Shown: positions 1 through 6,481 of the stretch, in pieces
Numbering within the stretch: the stretch's first letter is position 1
How the letters are laid out: the number at the start of each line of letters is the position of its first letter
Assembly (NCBI GenBank): GCA_934215995.1
Contig: CAKQBC010000136.1
Location: 1-6,481, forward strand
DNA length: 6,481 nucleotides
Direction of reading: 5' to 3'
Origin: an uncultured Bacillus sp.
Lineage (GTDB): Bacteria > Bacillota > Bacilli > Bacillales > DSM-1321
Made by a program: the position numbers and the translations under genes
The notes under the pieces: generated by a model
What the model was told of the DNA's origin: nothing
What the model saw: only the letters and a program-made list of their open reading frames with translations
Database searches by the model: none

Positions 1-89
1 ATCATTACTAAACTATGTGAAGCTGCCGTTATTTATAACTTCAATCTTTCAAGTTTATGAAAAGAGAGCCGCGTACTTTTTGGGCATAG

Positions 90-117
90 AAAAACGCCAC
101 CCTTTGCGGATGGCGCT
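90..117 (-). terminator. Rho-independent terminator of the hem operon
   Basis: On the minus strand CGCCATCC (115-108), loop GCAAA (107-103) and GGGTGGCG (102-95) form an 8-bp stem with one G-U pair, extendable by a G-U and an A-U pair into the tail, followed at once by TTTTT (94-90). The hairpin begins 7 bases after the hemL stop, which marks the end of this transcription unit. Confidence 0.9.
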
Positions 118-122
118 GATGA

Positions 123-1412
123 TTATTCAGATAGGGCAACGAATGCTTTTTCTGCTGCAGCAATCGTTTTTTCAATATCCTCATCTGTGTGGGCAGTGGA
201 TAAGAACAGCCCTTCAAATTGGGATGGCGGCAGGAAGATTCCCTGGTTTGCCATTTCCCTGTAGTAGGAAGCGAAAAATGCCAAATCTGATGTTTTCGCT
301 TTTTCATAGTTTGTTACTTCCTCATTTGTGAAGAAGAAGCCGACCATGGACCCTGCACGGTTGAAGCTGCAAGGTACGTTGTATTTCCCGGCTGCTTTCG
401 TGATGCCTTCTTCAAGCAAGTCTCCTTTTCTGCTGAACTCCGTATAGTCTTCAGGAGTAAGAAGGCTCAATGTCGTATAGCCGGCCGTCATCGCCAGCGG
501 ATTTCCGGATAATGTTCCAGCCTGGTAGATGGAGCCGCTTGGTGCGATCTGCTTCATGATTTCTTCTCTGCCGCCGAACGCGCCCACCGGCACCCCTCCG
601 CCTACAACCTTGCCGAGGCATGTAATGTCAGGATCGATGCCGAAGTAACCGCTCGCACAATTGTAGTCGACACGGAACCCGGTCATGACTTCATCAAATA
701 TCAATAAGGAGCCATATTGCTTCGTGATGTCACGAAGGCCTTGCAGGAATCCGTTCTGCTGAGGGACAACGCCCATGTTGCCGGCTACAGGCTCAACAAT
801 CACACCTGCAATGTCCTCTCCGAATTGCTCGAACGCATACCGGACGCTTTCAAGGTCATTATATGGCACAGTGATCGTATTTTTCGCGATTCCTTCAGGC
901 ACACCCGGGCTATCAGGAAGCCCTAATGTTGCCACTCCGGATCCGGCCTTGATCAGCAATGAATCTCCATGTCCATGATAGCAGCCTTCGAATTTCAGGA
1001 TTTTGTTTCTTCCTGTATATCCCCTGGCCAGGCGCAATGCACTCATGGTTGCTTCCGTGCCCGATGACACCATGCGGATCATCTCGATGGAAGGAACCCG
1101 TTCAATGATCAGCTTGGCAAGTTTATTCTCGAGTTCAGTAGGCGCACCGAAGCTTGTCCCTGTTTCTGCGATTTTTTTGATTGCTTCCACAACTTCAGGA
1201 TGGCTGTGCCCCAAAATGAGCGGTCCCCAAGACAACACATAATCGATGTATTCATTGCCGTCGATATCATAAATTTTCGAGCCTTGTCCCCGTTCCATGA
1301 AGATCGGGTCCATATCGACGGACTTGAATGAACGAACCGGGCTGTTCACTCCCCCGGGCATTAAACGGACGGCTTCACTGTAGGCCTTCTTCGACTTTTC
1401 ATAAGATCTCAT
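123..1412 (-). CDS. hemL: Glutamate-1-semialdehyde 2,1-aminomutase (HemL)
   Basis: Pyridoxal-phosphate enzyme of the class III aminotransferase fold that converts glutamate-1-semialdehyde, the HemA product, to 5-aminolevulinate. Length is 429 residues, normal for the family. The start [21 protein letters not shown] and the PGGVNSPVR block (19-27) are typical. [15 protein letters not shown] (116-130) forms the cofactor phosphate site, [10 protein letters not shown] is at 141-150, [10 protein letters not shown] with Asp240 (238-247) contacts the pyridine nitrogen, and [17 protein letters not shown] (265-281) contains the Schiff-base Lys268. [11 protein letters not shown] (298-308) and [11 protein letters not shown] near the end complete the family pattern. 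AGGAG lies 9 bases before the ATG in a 30-base gap after hemB. It is the last gene, with a hairpin terminator directly after the stop. Bacillaceae often carry a second paralogue, GsaB, but the operon position makes HemL the right assignment. Confidence 0.98.
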   Translation of the reverse strand: MRSYEKSKKAYSEAVRLMPGGVNSPVRSFKSVDMDPIFMERGQGSKIYDIDGNEYIDYVLSWGPLILGHSHPEVVEAIKKIAETGTSFGAPTELENKLAKLIIERVPSIEMIRMVSSGTEATMSALRLARGYTGRNKILKFEGCYHGHGDSLLIKAGSGVATLGLPDSPGVPEGIAKNTITVPYNDLESVRYAFEQFGEDIAGVIVEPVAGNMGVVPQQNGFLQGLRDITKQYGSLLIFDEVMTGFRVDYNCASGYFGIDPDITCLGKVVGGGVPVGAFGGREEIMKQIAPSGSIYQAGTLSGNPLAMTAGYTTLSLLTPEDYTEFSRKGDLLEEGITKAAGKYNVPCSFNRAGSMVGFFFTNEEVTNYEKAKTSDLAFFASYYREMANQGIFLPPSQFEGLFLSTAHTDEDIEKTIAAAEKAFVALSE

Positions 1413-1421
1413 TCTATCAGT

Positions 1422-1427
1422 CTCCTT
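1422..1427 (-). promoter_or_regulatory. hemL Shine-Dalgarno AAGGAG
   Basis: AAGGAG followed by 9 bases and the hemL ATG, inside the 30-base gap after hemB. It supports the start at 1412. The 15 bases around it nearly repeat the sequence before hemD (3216-3230). Confidence 0.88.
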
Positions 1428-1442
1428 TTTAACAAATAACGG

Positions 1443-2429
1443 TCATTTCCCATCCAGCCAGCGTGCAACATCTTTTGCATGGTACGTGATAATCAAATCC
1501 GCACCTGCTCGCTTCATCCCGAGAAGGGTTTCCAGGACGATGGATTTCTCATCGATCCAGCCGTTCTGTGCAGCTGCCTTGACCATGCTGTATTCGCCGC
1601 TCACATTGTAAGCGACAAGAGGCAGGTTGTAGTTATTTTTCACGTCCCGGATGATATCCAAATAGGACAGTGCCGGCTTCACAATCAGGAAGTCTGCACC
1701 TTCCATAACATCAGACTCCGCTTCCCTGAATGCTTCCATCCGGTTGGCCGGATCCATCTGATAGGTCTTGCGGTCGCCGAACTGAGGCACGCCGTTCGCC
1801 GCATCACGGAATGGCCCGTAGTAGGAAGACGCGTATTTGACAGAGTAGGACATGATCGGGATATCGGTATATCCGGCTTCATCCAGCCCTGCACGGATTG
1901 CTGCCACAAAGCCATCCATCATATTGGAAGGGGCTATAATATCCGCACCTGCTTCCGCCTGGCTTACCGCTGTTTTCACCAAGTATTCGAGAGAAGCATC
2001 ATTGACGATTTCCCCACCTTCGACAATCCCGCAATGGCCGTGGTCCGTATACTCGCATAAGCATGTGTCTGCAACAACCAGCACTTCCGGATAGTTATCC
2101 TTGATCAGCCTTGTTGCTTCCTGTACAAGCCCGTTATGGCTGAATGCGCCTGTTCCGCATGCATCCTTCTCTTCCGTGAATGGCACTCCGAACAAAATGA
2201 TTGCTCTGATCCCCAAGCTGACTGCCTCTTCCACTTCGCCAAGAACTTGATCCAGCGATAGCTGATAGATTCCGGGCATAGAATGGATTTCATTTCTCAC
2301 GTTCTCTCCTGCATGGACAAATATCGGGTAAATCAGGTCATCCGTATGCAAATGCGTTTCTCTGACCAATGCCCGCATGCTAGCGCTATTACGTAACCTT
2401 CTGTGTCTTGAAAATTGCATTTCCGCCAT
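1443..2429 (-). CDS. hemB: Delta-aminolevulinic acid dehydratase (porphobilinogen synthase, HemB)
   Basis: Cytosolic metalloenzyme that condenses two 5-aminolevulinate molecules into porphobilinogen. The product is 328 residues with an (alpha/beta)8 barrel sequence pattern. The N-terminal arm has [18 protein letters not shown] (8-25), followed by [10 protein letters not shown] (32-41). The metal-binding segment [14 protein letters not shown] (121-134) keeps Cys123, Cys125 and Cys133, which marks the zinc-cysteine class rather than the Asp-rich magnesium class found in plants and some bacteria. Both active-site lysines are present: Lys198 in [13 protein letters not shown] and the Schiff-base Lys251 in [10 protein letters not shown]. 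The substrate-binding YNVSGEYSM block is at 274-282. AGGAGG lies 8 bases before the ATG, so the start is secure and initiation should be efficient. It sits between hemD and hemL although it acts before HemC, as usual in Bacillus. Confidence 0.98.
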   Translation of the reverse strand: MAEMQFSRHRRLRNSASMRALVRETHLHTDDLIYPIFVHAGENVRNEIHSMPGIYQLSLDQVLGEVEEAVSLGIRAIILFGVPFTEEKDACGTGAFSHNGLVQEATRLIKDNYPEVLVVADTCLCEYTDHGHCGIVEGGEIVNDASLEYLVKTAVSQAEAGADIIAPSNMMDGFVAAIRAGLDEAGYTDIPIMSYSVKYASSYYGPFRDAANGVPQFGDRKTYQMDPANRMEAFREAESDVMEGADFLIVKPALSYLDIIRDVKNNYNLPLVAYNVSGEYSMVKAAAQNGWIDEKSIVLETLLGMKRAGADLIITYHAKDVARWLDGK

Positions 2430-2437
2430 TTTTATTT

Positions 2438-2443
2438 CCTCCT
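2438..2443 (-). promoter_or_regulatory. hemB Shine-Dalgarno AGGAGG
   Basis: Consensus AGGAGG stands 8 bases before the hemB ATG inside the 19-base gap after hemD, followed by an A-rich spacer (AAATAAAA). It confirms the hemB start and suggests strong initiation independent of hemD translation. Confidence 0.9.
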
Positions 2444-2448
2444 AGCTT

Positions 2449-3210
2449 TTATGTACCGTATTCAGAGAGGCTATTGAACAAACCTTCCATCGTATACGGA
2501 TTTCCGCAAACCGGCACTGAGAGCCCATAGGCTTCAGCTGTTTTTTTCGCTACCGGGCCGATGCAGGCAAACAGGCACCGGTCAAGCTTTTCCTCTAATT
2601 TATATGCATGGACGATTCTCATGAAATGATGGACCGCTGACGAACTGGCGAATGTGATGATATCCAGTTTTTCCGACTCAAGCGCTTCCTTCAGCAAAGC
2701 GGCGCTTCCATCCGGCAAAACTGTTTCATAAAGGATGATCTCATCGCATCTGTGGCCATGGTTCTCTAACGCTGTGGAAATCAGGTCCCTCGCAAGGCTG
2801 CCCTTGACAAGGAGTATTTTCGATCCGGCTTCCAGCCTCGGCATGAATTCCTCCACAAATGCTTCTGCAACGAATTCGCCCGGGACAAACTTGGGCTCAT
2901 AGCCTTTTTGCTTGATGCTTTCCGTTGTCTTGTCGCCGATGCTTGCTATGTTCGGCAGCTTTGTCCCTTCTTCCGCTTGTTTAAAAAAGAAGCGCACGCC
3001 ATTTTTGCTGGTGAAGATGATCCAGTCATATTCACTTGCTGATTGGAGCTTCCTCATTTCCTCTTCATGCAGCTCCCTGCCGATAAAACCGACCAAAGGG
3101 ATGACTGCCGGCTCAGCACCCTGTCCGGCAAGCAATGCGGAAAATTCCCCGCTATCCTTTTCCGGACGGGTGATCAGCACTCTTTTCCCTTTCAGATAAG
3201 AACGGCTCAT
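2449..3210 (-). CDS. hemD: Uroporphyrinogen-III synthase (HemD)
   Basis: Cytosolic enzyme that inverts ring D of hydroxymethylbilane and closes it to uroporphyrinogen III, the branch point for heme, siroheme and corrinoids. The 253-residue length fits the family, which diverges strongly in sequence, so identification rests on short motifs and position. Visible motifs are GKRVLITRP (8-16), [14 protein letters not shown] (62-75), ASIGDKTTE (89-97), KILLVKGS (131-138), ILYETV with the conserved Tyr161 (159-164), [11 protein letters not shown] (183-193), [15 protein letters not shown] (216-230) and PYTMEGL (238-244). These outline the two alpha/beta half-domains with the active site between them. 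The ATG overlaps the hemC stop (ATGA) and has only a weak AAGAGA about 10 bases upstream, so translation probably depends on ribosomes finishing hemC. The hemB ribosome site lies in the 19-base gap after the stop. Confidence 0.95.
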   Translation of the reverse strand: MSRSYLKGKRVLITRPEKDSGEFSALLAGQGAEPAVIPLVGFIGRELHEEEMRKLQSASEYDWIIFTSKNGVRFFFKQAEEGTKLPNIASIGDKTTESIKQKGYEPKFVPGEFVAEAFVEEFMPRLEAGSKILLVKGSLARDLISTALENHGHRCDEIILYETVLPDGSAALLKEALESEKLDIITFASSSAVHHFMRIVHAYKLEEKLDRCLFACIGPVAKKTAEAYGLSVPVCGNPYTMEGLFNSLSEYGT

Positions 3211-4142
3211 GATTGATCAGTCTCTTTTTTGACTGCATCGATCAGTTCTTGCCCTCCCCGTTCCTTCAATAAGCCAGCAGCTCTTTTCCCGACTTCTTCC
3301 GGGTCTGTACCCGTAACTTCTTCTTTCAGGATCACTGTCCCGTCCGGCTGGGCAACGAGGGCCGTAAGCTTGATTTCCCCAGTATCGGAAATGGTTGCAT
3401 ATCCGGCAATCGGAACTTGGCAGCCTCCTTCCATTTCATTCAGGAATGTTCTTTCGGCAGTCACTGTCTTCGTTGTCGGCAAGCTTTCGAATTTCTTCAG
3501 TGCCTCAAGAAGCTCGGCATCATCCGAACGGCATTCGATTGAAAGGGCTCCTTGCCCTACAGCAGGAAGGCATACTTCCGGCTCAAGGAATTCAGTCACA
3601 ACATCCTTGCTCCAGCCCATCCTCGAAAGCCCCGCTGCCGCAAGAATGATTGCATCGTACTCTTCATCCTTCAGCTTTTGCAGTCTTGTATCGATGTTGC
3701 CCCTTATCCATTTGATTTCAAGGTCCGGCCTGACAGCAAGCAATTGGGCGCTTCTGCGCAGGCTGCTGGTGCCGACGATAGCGCCGGGCTTTAGCTGCTC
3801 CAATGTTTTCCCGTCTTTTGCAATAAGCGCATCCCTATGGTCTTCCCGTCCTGGAATGCATCCGATTGTAAGCCCTTCCGGAAGTTCGGCCGGCATATCC
3901 TTCATGCTATGTACTGCCATATCCGTTTCCTTCGTAAGCAATGCATGTTCAATTTCTTTGACAAACAGTCCCTTGCCGCCTACTTTGGATAATGTCACAT
4001 CAAGGATGCGGTCTCCCTTTGTGACGATTTCCTTCACTTCGAATTCGAAAGGCAAGCCAAGCCCCTTCAATTGTTCGATTACCCAATTTGTCTGTGTCAG
4101 GGCTAATTTGCTTCTTCTTGAGCCAACGATTATTTTTCTCAT
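3207..4142 (-). CDS. hemC: Hydroxymethylbilane synthase (porphobilinogen deaminase, HemC)
   Basis: Cytosolic enzyme that polymerises four porphobilinogen molecules head to tail into the linear tetrapyrrole hydroxymethylbilane, using a covalently bound dipyrromethane primer. The product is 311 residues, normal for the family. The signature residues are present: [13 protein letters not shown] at 7-19, KGLF at 57-60, HSMKDMP with catalytic Asp82 at 78-84, [11 protein letters not shown] with Arg129/Arg130 at 124-134, RGNIDTR with Arg153 at 147-153, PAVGQGAL at 193-200, and GGCQVP at 239-244 in which Cys241 holds the dipyrromethane cofactor. Start choice is secure: AGGAGG lies 5 bases before the ATG, and the preceding hemX stop codon TAG overlaps that Shine-Dalgarno. 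The stop overlaps the hemD start (ATGA), which suits coupled translation of two enzymes acting consecutively on an unstable intermediate. Confidence 0.98.
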   Translation of the reverse strand: MRKIIVGSRRSKLALTQTNWVIEQLKGLGLPFEFEVKEIVTKGDRILDVTLSKVGGKGLFVKEIEHALLTKETDMAVHSMKDMPAELPEGLTIGCIPGREDHRDALIAKDGKTLEQLKPGAIVGTSSLRRSAQLLAVRPDLEIKWIRGNIDTRLQKLKDEEYDAIILAAAGLSRMGWSKDVVTEFLEPEVCLPAVGQGALSIECRSDDAELLEALKKFESLPTTKTVTAERTFLNEMEGGCQVPIAGYATISDTGEIKLTALVAQPDGTVILKEEVTGTDPEEVGKRAAGLLKERGGQELIDAVKKETDQS

Positions 4143-4147
4143 AGTAT

Positions 4148-4153
4148 CCTCCT
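4148..4153 (-). promoter_or_regulatory. hemC Shine-Dalgarno AGGAGG overlapping the hemX stop
   Basis: Consensus AGGAGG lies 5 bases before the hemC ATG. Its first two bases are the last two of the hemX stop codon TAG (4154-4152), so terminating and initiating ribosomes meet at the same site. This decides the hemC start. Confidence 0.9.
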
Positions 4154-5003
4154 ATATGTTCCAGAAATGAAAGGTTGATAGACTGCCAAACAGGAAGAAA
4201 TTGACCAGCATGAAGAAAAATACGCCGATATTCCAATATGCCAGCGTTTTCCCGTTGACCTGCTTTCTCACCTTCATATAAATGATAGTGCTATAGAGAA
4301 CCAGCATGATAAAGGAGCCGATGATCTTAATATCGGTCCAGATGATGCCCGGCACTTTAATATATGCCCAGAGCACCCCGAGCACGAGTGCTGAAAACAG
4401 AAGCGGGACCCCTATCGCATTCAGGATATGGGACAACTTTTCAAGGTTATGCAGATCGCCGATCCGGATGAGCCGTTTCCCCCATTTTTTCCTCTTAAGT
4501 AAATCATATTGCAATAGATAAAGTATTGCAAAAACGAACGACAGGGTAAATGTTCCATAGGCCAGGAAAGCAATCATGATGTGGATGATCAGCAATTCCG
4601 AGACGAGCTGTTCAGCCAATACTTCCGAATGGGCCTGCGTGGGGGCGAACGTATGGATCGCCATCGCAATAAAACCAAGCACATTCGTAAAGAAAACGGT
4701 GAAATCGGTTTTCATCAGCTTATTGATGACCAATGACAGGGTGACCAGCACCCATACATAAAAATAAAGCCCTTCGAAAATGGTCAGGACCGGAAAACGC
4801 CCTGTCTTCACTACGTACAAAAACAAAAAAATTGTTTGCAGGACCCAAACAACACTAAGCAGCCGGAAGGCATATGTATTCACCTTCCGGTTATTATGAA
4901 GAAAATCAATGAAATATAAGAGAACGGATAAGCAATATAACAATACCGTGGCTTCGTGCAGCCTGGCCATCGCCATGTCCAGCATAATCAGGTCCCCGCT
5001 CAT
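4152..5003 (-). CDS. hemX: HemX, eight-helix membrane protein of the cytochrome c assembly family
   Basis: Integral membrane protein, 283 residues as called, with about eight hydrophobic helices (roughly 17-36, 45-66, 74-95, 100-119, 135-165, 194-214, 225-244, 255-273). Its position between hemA and hemC and motifs such as [27 protein letters not shown] and [10 protein letters not shown] identify it as HemX of Bacillaceae. The family belongs to the CcmC/CcsA-like cytochrome c assembly superfamily. Trp212, Trp222 and Asp224 sit where those proteins have the Trp-rich WWD heme-handling motif, but the motif is degenerate here. In B. subtilis HemX lowers HemA abundance and is not itself an enzyme of the pathway; the mechanism is not resolved. 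The ATG at 5003 overlaps the hemA stop (ATGA) but has only a weak GAGG 2-3 bases before it. Met7 (ATG at 4985) is a real alternative, with GGGG 8 bases upstream and an N-terminus nearer the length of B. subtilis HemX. Identity is firm, the exact start less so. Confidence 0.94.
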   Translation of the reverse strand: MSGDLIMLDMAMARLHEATVLLYCLSVLLYFIDFLHNNRKVNTYAFRLLSVVWVLQTIFLFLYVVKTGRFPVLTIFEGLYFYVWVLVTLSLVINKLMKTDFTVFFTNVLGFIAMAIHTFAPTQAHSEVLAEQLVSELLIIHIMIAFLAYGTFTLSFVFAILYLLQYDLLKRKKWGKRLIRIGDLHNLEKLSHILNAIGVPLLFSALVLGVLWAYIKVPGIIWTDIKIIGSFIMLVLYSTIIYMKVRKQVNGKTLAYWNIGVFFFMLVNFFLFGSLSTFHFWNI

Positions 5004-6352
5004 GCCTCGACGGCCACTGCTTTGATTTCCTTAGCAGCTGAAGGTGCGGGCACTGCTGCAGCTTGCATTGTTTTTTGCTTTTCGACCAGCCCGTCAATTT
5101 TGAATGTTTTGACGAAATTCTCCAAAGCATGTTCATGGTTTTTTTGCCCTGCCAATTCTTTTGCATAAAGAATCGGATCTTTCAGCATCTGGTTGATGAT
5201 GCTCTTCGTATGCTTATTGATCACTTTGCGGTCATGCTCTGAGAGGTGAGGCAGCTTCCTTTCAATGCTTTCAAGCGTTTCGGCCTGGATGGCGATCGCT
5301 TTCTCCCGCAAGGCGGAAATGACCGGCACCACGCCAAGCATATTGAGCCAATTATTGAATTCTTCCAATTCCCTCTCGATCATAACCAGGATCATTTCTG
5401 CAGCGATCTTTCTCTCCTGCAGGTTCGCTTCCACAATTCCTTCCAAGTCATCGATATCATAAAGGAAAACACTGTCCAGATCGGACAATGCCGGCTCCAG
5501 ATCCCTCGGCACGGCGATGTCGACCATGAATACAGGGCGGCCTTTCCTCATTTTATTGACGTATGTCATCATTTCTTTTGTGACGACATATTCTTTTGAT
5601 CCAGTCGAAGAAATCACAATATCCGCATCCACTAATGCGCATTGCAATTCGCGGAGCTCTTTCGCCTTGCCGGAAAACTTCTCAGCCAGCTTAATGGCTT
5701 TCTGATACGTCCGGTTGATGACGGATACCTTCTTCGCTCCTGCACTGTACAGGTTTTGGATGGCAAGTTCCCCCATTTTGCCCGCTCCGATTACCAGTAC
5801 ATTTTTATCATTCAGGCTGCCGAATATTTTCTTGGCCAATTCGACTGCCGCATAGCTCACTGAAACGGCATTTGTGTTGATTTCCGTCTCTGTATGGGCT
5901 CTCTTCGCAAGTGCTACTGCCTGTTTGAACAGCTTATTGAAAACGGTGCCTGTCGTCCCATTTTCCTGTGCCAGCTTAAAGCTTGAACGCACCTGCCCAA
6001 GAATCTGCGTTTCACCCAATACCATGGAATTCAGCCCGCATGTCACCTGGAAAAGATGGCCGACTGCCCGGTCTCCTTCATATATGAATAAGAATGGCGA
6101 AAATTCCTCTGCCGGAATGTTGAACCATTGTGATAAAAATTCTTTAATATAATAGCGGCCTGTATGAACCTGATCGACTACGGCATAAATTTCCGTACGG
6201 TTGCATGTGGAAATGATGATGTTTTCCAATATGCTTTTTTTGTTTTGAAGGGCCGTCATTGCATCGGCCAGTTCGGTTTCATTAAAGGATAATCGTTCAC
6301 GAATTTCAACAGGGGCAGTCTTATAATTTAAACCAACTGCTAGTGTATACAT
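5000..6352 (-). CDS. hemA: Glutamyl-tRNA reductase (HemA), first enzyme of C5 heme synthesis
   Basis: Cytosolic NADPH-dependent enzyme that reduces glutamyl-tRNA(Glu) to glutamate-1-semialdehyde, the committed and usually rate-limiting step of tetrapyrrole synthesis. The 450-residue product has the three expected parts. The N-terminal catalytic domain carries STCNRTEIY with the nucleophile Cys50, conserved His99 and the [10 protein letters not shown] block (113-122). The NADPH-binding Rossmann domain has GAGKMG at 189-194 and INRTYQKA after it. A helical C-terminal dimerisation domain contains [20 protein letters not shown] and the [11 protein letters not shown] motif. The last 20 residues (431-450) form an Ala/Val/Pro-rich tail that looks disordered and is probably lineage specific. 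The N-terminus [19 protein letters not shown] aligns with the start of B. subtilis HemA, which fixes the ATG at 6352 despite a poorly spaced ribosome site. The stop overlaps the hemX start (ATGA). It is the first gene of the operon, and in B. subtilis its level falls when heme is abundant. Confidence 0.98.
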   Translation of the reverse strand: MYTLAVGLNYKTAPVEIRERLSFNETELADAMTALQNKKSILENIIISTCNRTEIYAVVDQVHTGRYYIKEFLSQWFNIPAEEFSPFLFIYEGDRAVGHLFQVTCGLNSMVLGETQILGQVRSSFKLAQENGTTGTVFNKLFKQAVALAKRAHTETEINTNAVSVSYAAVELAKKIFGSLNDKNVLVIGAGKMGELAIQNLYSAGAKKVSVINRTYQKAIKLAEKFSGKAKELRELQCALVDADIVISSTGSKEYVVTKEMMTYVNKMRKGRPVFMVDIAVPRDLEPALSDLDSVFLYDIDDLEGIVEANLQERKIAAEMILVMIERELEEFNNWLNMLGVVPVISALREKAIAIQAETLESIERKLPHLSEHDRKVINKHTKSIINQMLKDPILYAKELAGQKNHEHALENFVKTFKIDGLVEKQKTMQAAAVPAPSAAKEIKAVAVEA

Positions 6353-6363
6353 CCCTTTGTCCG

Positions 6364-6370
6364 CACCCCC
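6364..6370 (-). promoter_or_regulatory. hemA ribosome binding site, GGGGGTG, long spacing
   Basis: Minus-strand GGGGGTG resembles GGAGGTG with one mismatch, but 11 bases separate it from the ATG, longer than usual. A second purine run, AAAGGG, touches the ATG directly and is too close to act normally. Conservation of the HemA N-terminus still supports the ATG at 6352. Initiation here is probably weaker than at hemC and hemB. Confidence 0.5.
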
Positions 6371-6372
6371 AT

Positions 6373-6388
6373 AAATTTTACAAAATTT
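6373..6388. repeat. A/T inverted repeat in the hemA leader (7-2-7)
   Basis: AAATTTT-AC-AAAATTT is a perfect 16-bp inverted repeat inside the untranslated leader, between the predicted transcription start and the ribosome site. As RNA it would give only a weak all-A/U hairpin with a four-base loop after breaking one pair, so a DNA-binding site or chance in A/T-rich sequence is more likely than a stable RNA structure. Confidence 0.4.
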
Positions 6389-6391
6389 CCT

Positions 6392-6408
6392 ATGTTATAT
6401 TATAACAT
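6392..6408. promoter_or_regulatory. Perfect 17-bp palindrome covering the hemA -10, candidate operator
   Basis: ATGTTATA-T-TATAACAT (+ strand) is a perfect 8-1-8 inverted repeat that contains the whole -10 element and reaches the predicted start site. A dimeric repressor bound here would block RNA polymerase directly. The odd one-base centre matches the geometry of Fur-family boxes (7-1-7), and B. subtilis hemA is known to be under the peroxide sensor PerR. In the symmetric register, however, only two positions of each half match the inner PerR consensus well, so PerR is not proven. Part of the symmetry could be a chance result of A/T-rich -10 sequence. Confidence 0.5.
6399..6407 (-). promoter_or_regulatory. 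Probable hemA operon promoter: extended -10 (TGTTATAAT)
   Basis: Reading the minus strand, TATAAT at 6404-6399 is a perfect sigma-A -10, preceded by TG one base upstream (6407-6406), giving an extended -10. A 17-base spacer would place the -35 at 6427-6422, where only AAAATA is found, and 16 to 18 bases give nothing better. The promoter therefore seems to rely on the extended -10. Predicted transcription start is about 6390-6392, giving a leader near 40 bases. No other promoter-like pair is visible within the operon gaps. Confidence 0.7.
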
Positions 6409-6424
6409 TACTGCCTATTGATAT

Positions 6425-6439
6425 TTTAAAAGATTATGA
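6425..6439. promoter_or_regulatory. Weak PerR/Fur-like 7-1-7 element at the -35 position
   Basis: TTTAAAAGATTATGA (+ strand) matches the PerR consensus TTATAATNATTATAA at 10 of 14 defined positions by hand count; the right half (ATTATGA) matches 6 of 7. It matches the Fur consensus at 9 of 14. It overlaps the place where a -35 would be, so a bound repressor would exclude polymerase. Its centre lies 32 bp from the centre of the 17-bp palindrome, about three helical turns. The score is modest and the region is A/T rich, so this is a candidate only. Confidence 0.3.
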
Positions 6440-6453
6440 ACATATGGTGACTT

Positions 6454-6477
6454 CCCTATGATAGGATGAAAATAGGG
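6454..6477. repeat. Interleaved CCTAT/ATAGG inverted repeats upstream of the hemA promoter
   Basis: On the + strand CCCTAT (6454-6459) faces ATAGGG (6472-6477) over 12 bases, and CCTAT-G-ATAGG (6455-6465) is a perfect 5-1-5 palindrome sharing the left arm. There is no T-run on either side, so it is not a rho-independent terminator for an upstream gene. It may be a protein-binding site or coincidence. Confidence 0.3.
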
Positions 6478-6481
6478 CCTG

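Noticed and set aside
1..89. Possible start region or promoter for the next gene (spoVID follows hemL in B. subtilis)
   Set aside because: On the minus strand a TTGAAA and a CATAGTTT can be seen, but no correctly spaced sigma-A or sigma-E pair, ribosome site or coding start lies inside the window. I see nothing here that can be annotated.
17..331. A 104-codon + strand frame starting with GTG, overlapping the terminator and the end of hemL
   Set aside because: It reads through the operon terminator hairpin and antisense to the HemL C-terminus, with no family signature and no convincing ribosome site.
1479..2060. A 193-codon + strand frame opposite hemB
   Set aside because: It lies wholly inside hemB on the other strand, has unusual Cys/His/Arg composition and shows no motif or plausible context. 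It is a shadow of hemB.
3229..4170. A 313-codon open frame on the + strand opposite hemC
   Set aside because: It begins with TTG, is Ser/Pro rich, has no recognisable family pattern and mirrors hemC almost end to end. It is an antisense shadow produced by the codon use of hemC, whose catalytic motifs are all intact.
6340..6372. Leader peptide of 10 codons overlapping the hemA start
   Set aside because: Its ATG has no ribosome site at a usable distance and the peptide carries no regulatory codon run. It is kept only as a side note to the unusual hemA start.
6454..6477. The CCCTAT/ATAGGG hairpin as a terminator of an upstream gene
   Set aside because: The stem is only 6 bp with a 12-base loop and no T-run follows on either strand.
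6417..6481. Open frame entering from the right edge on the minus strand (about 21 codons, ending in TAG near 6417), possible tail of an upstream gene such as ysxC
   Set aside because: It is short, has no recognisable C-terminal motif and runs up to the promoter region. It cannot be told apart from non-coding sequence.
1..6481. Undescribed system, mobile element, CRISPR array, riboswitch or RNA gene in the window
   Set aside because: About 97 percent of the window is six intact, well-known heme genes with gaps of 30 bases or less. No direct-repeat array, transposase, tRNA-like fold or long structured leader is present.

Overview
The window holds one complete, tightly packed operon on the minus strand: hemA-hemX-hemC-hemD-hemB-hemL, the early tetrapyrrole (heme) genes that carry glutamyl-tRNA to uroporphyrinogen III. 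Gene content, gene order, the hemX gene between hemA and hemC, consensus AGGAGG ribosome sites and a sigma-A type TATAAT promoter all point to a low-to-moderate GC Firmicute of the family Bacillaceae (Bacillus sensu lato). The proteins look like close relatives of the B. subtilis HemAXCDBL proteins. The species cannot be named from this window.

Layout from right to left, which is the direction of transcription. Bases 6481-6353 are the control region: an extended -10 promoter lying inside a perfect 17-bp palindrome, a weak PerR/Fur-like 7-1-7 element where the -35 would be, an A/T inverted repeat in the leader, and an unusual ribosome site. hemA (6352-5000) and hemX (5003-4152) overlap by ATGA. 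hemC (4142-3207) follows after 9 bases, with its Shine-Dalgarno built into the hemX stop. hemC and hemD (3210-2449) again overlap by ATGA. hemB (2429-1443) and hemL (1412-123) each have a strong ribosome site in a short gap. A rho-independent terminator at about 90-117 closes the operon 7 bases after the hemL stop. The last 89 bases hold nothing I can support.

How the genes work together: HemA reduces glutamyl-tRNA to glutamate-1-semialdehyde. HemL converts that to 5-aminolevulinate (ALA). HemB joins two ALA into porphobilinogen. HemC polymerises four porphobilinogen into hydroxymethylbilane. HemD closes the ring to uroporphyrinogen III, the branch point to heme, siroheme and cobalamin. HemX is a polytopic membrane protein of the cytochrome c assembly family, known in B. 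subtilis to lower HemA levels.

All six genes look intact, full length and with their key residues. I see no mobile element, CRISPR array, RNA gene, pseudogene or novel system. The points worth a second look are mainly in the hemA control region.
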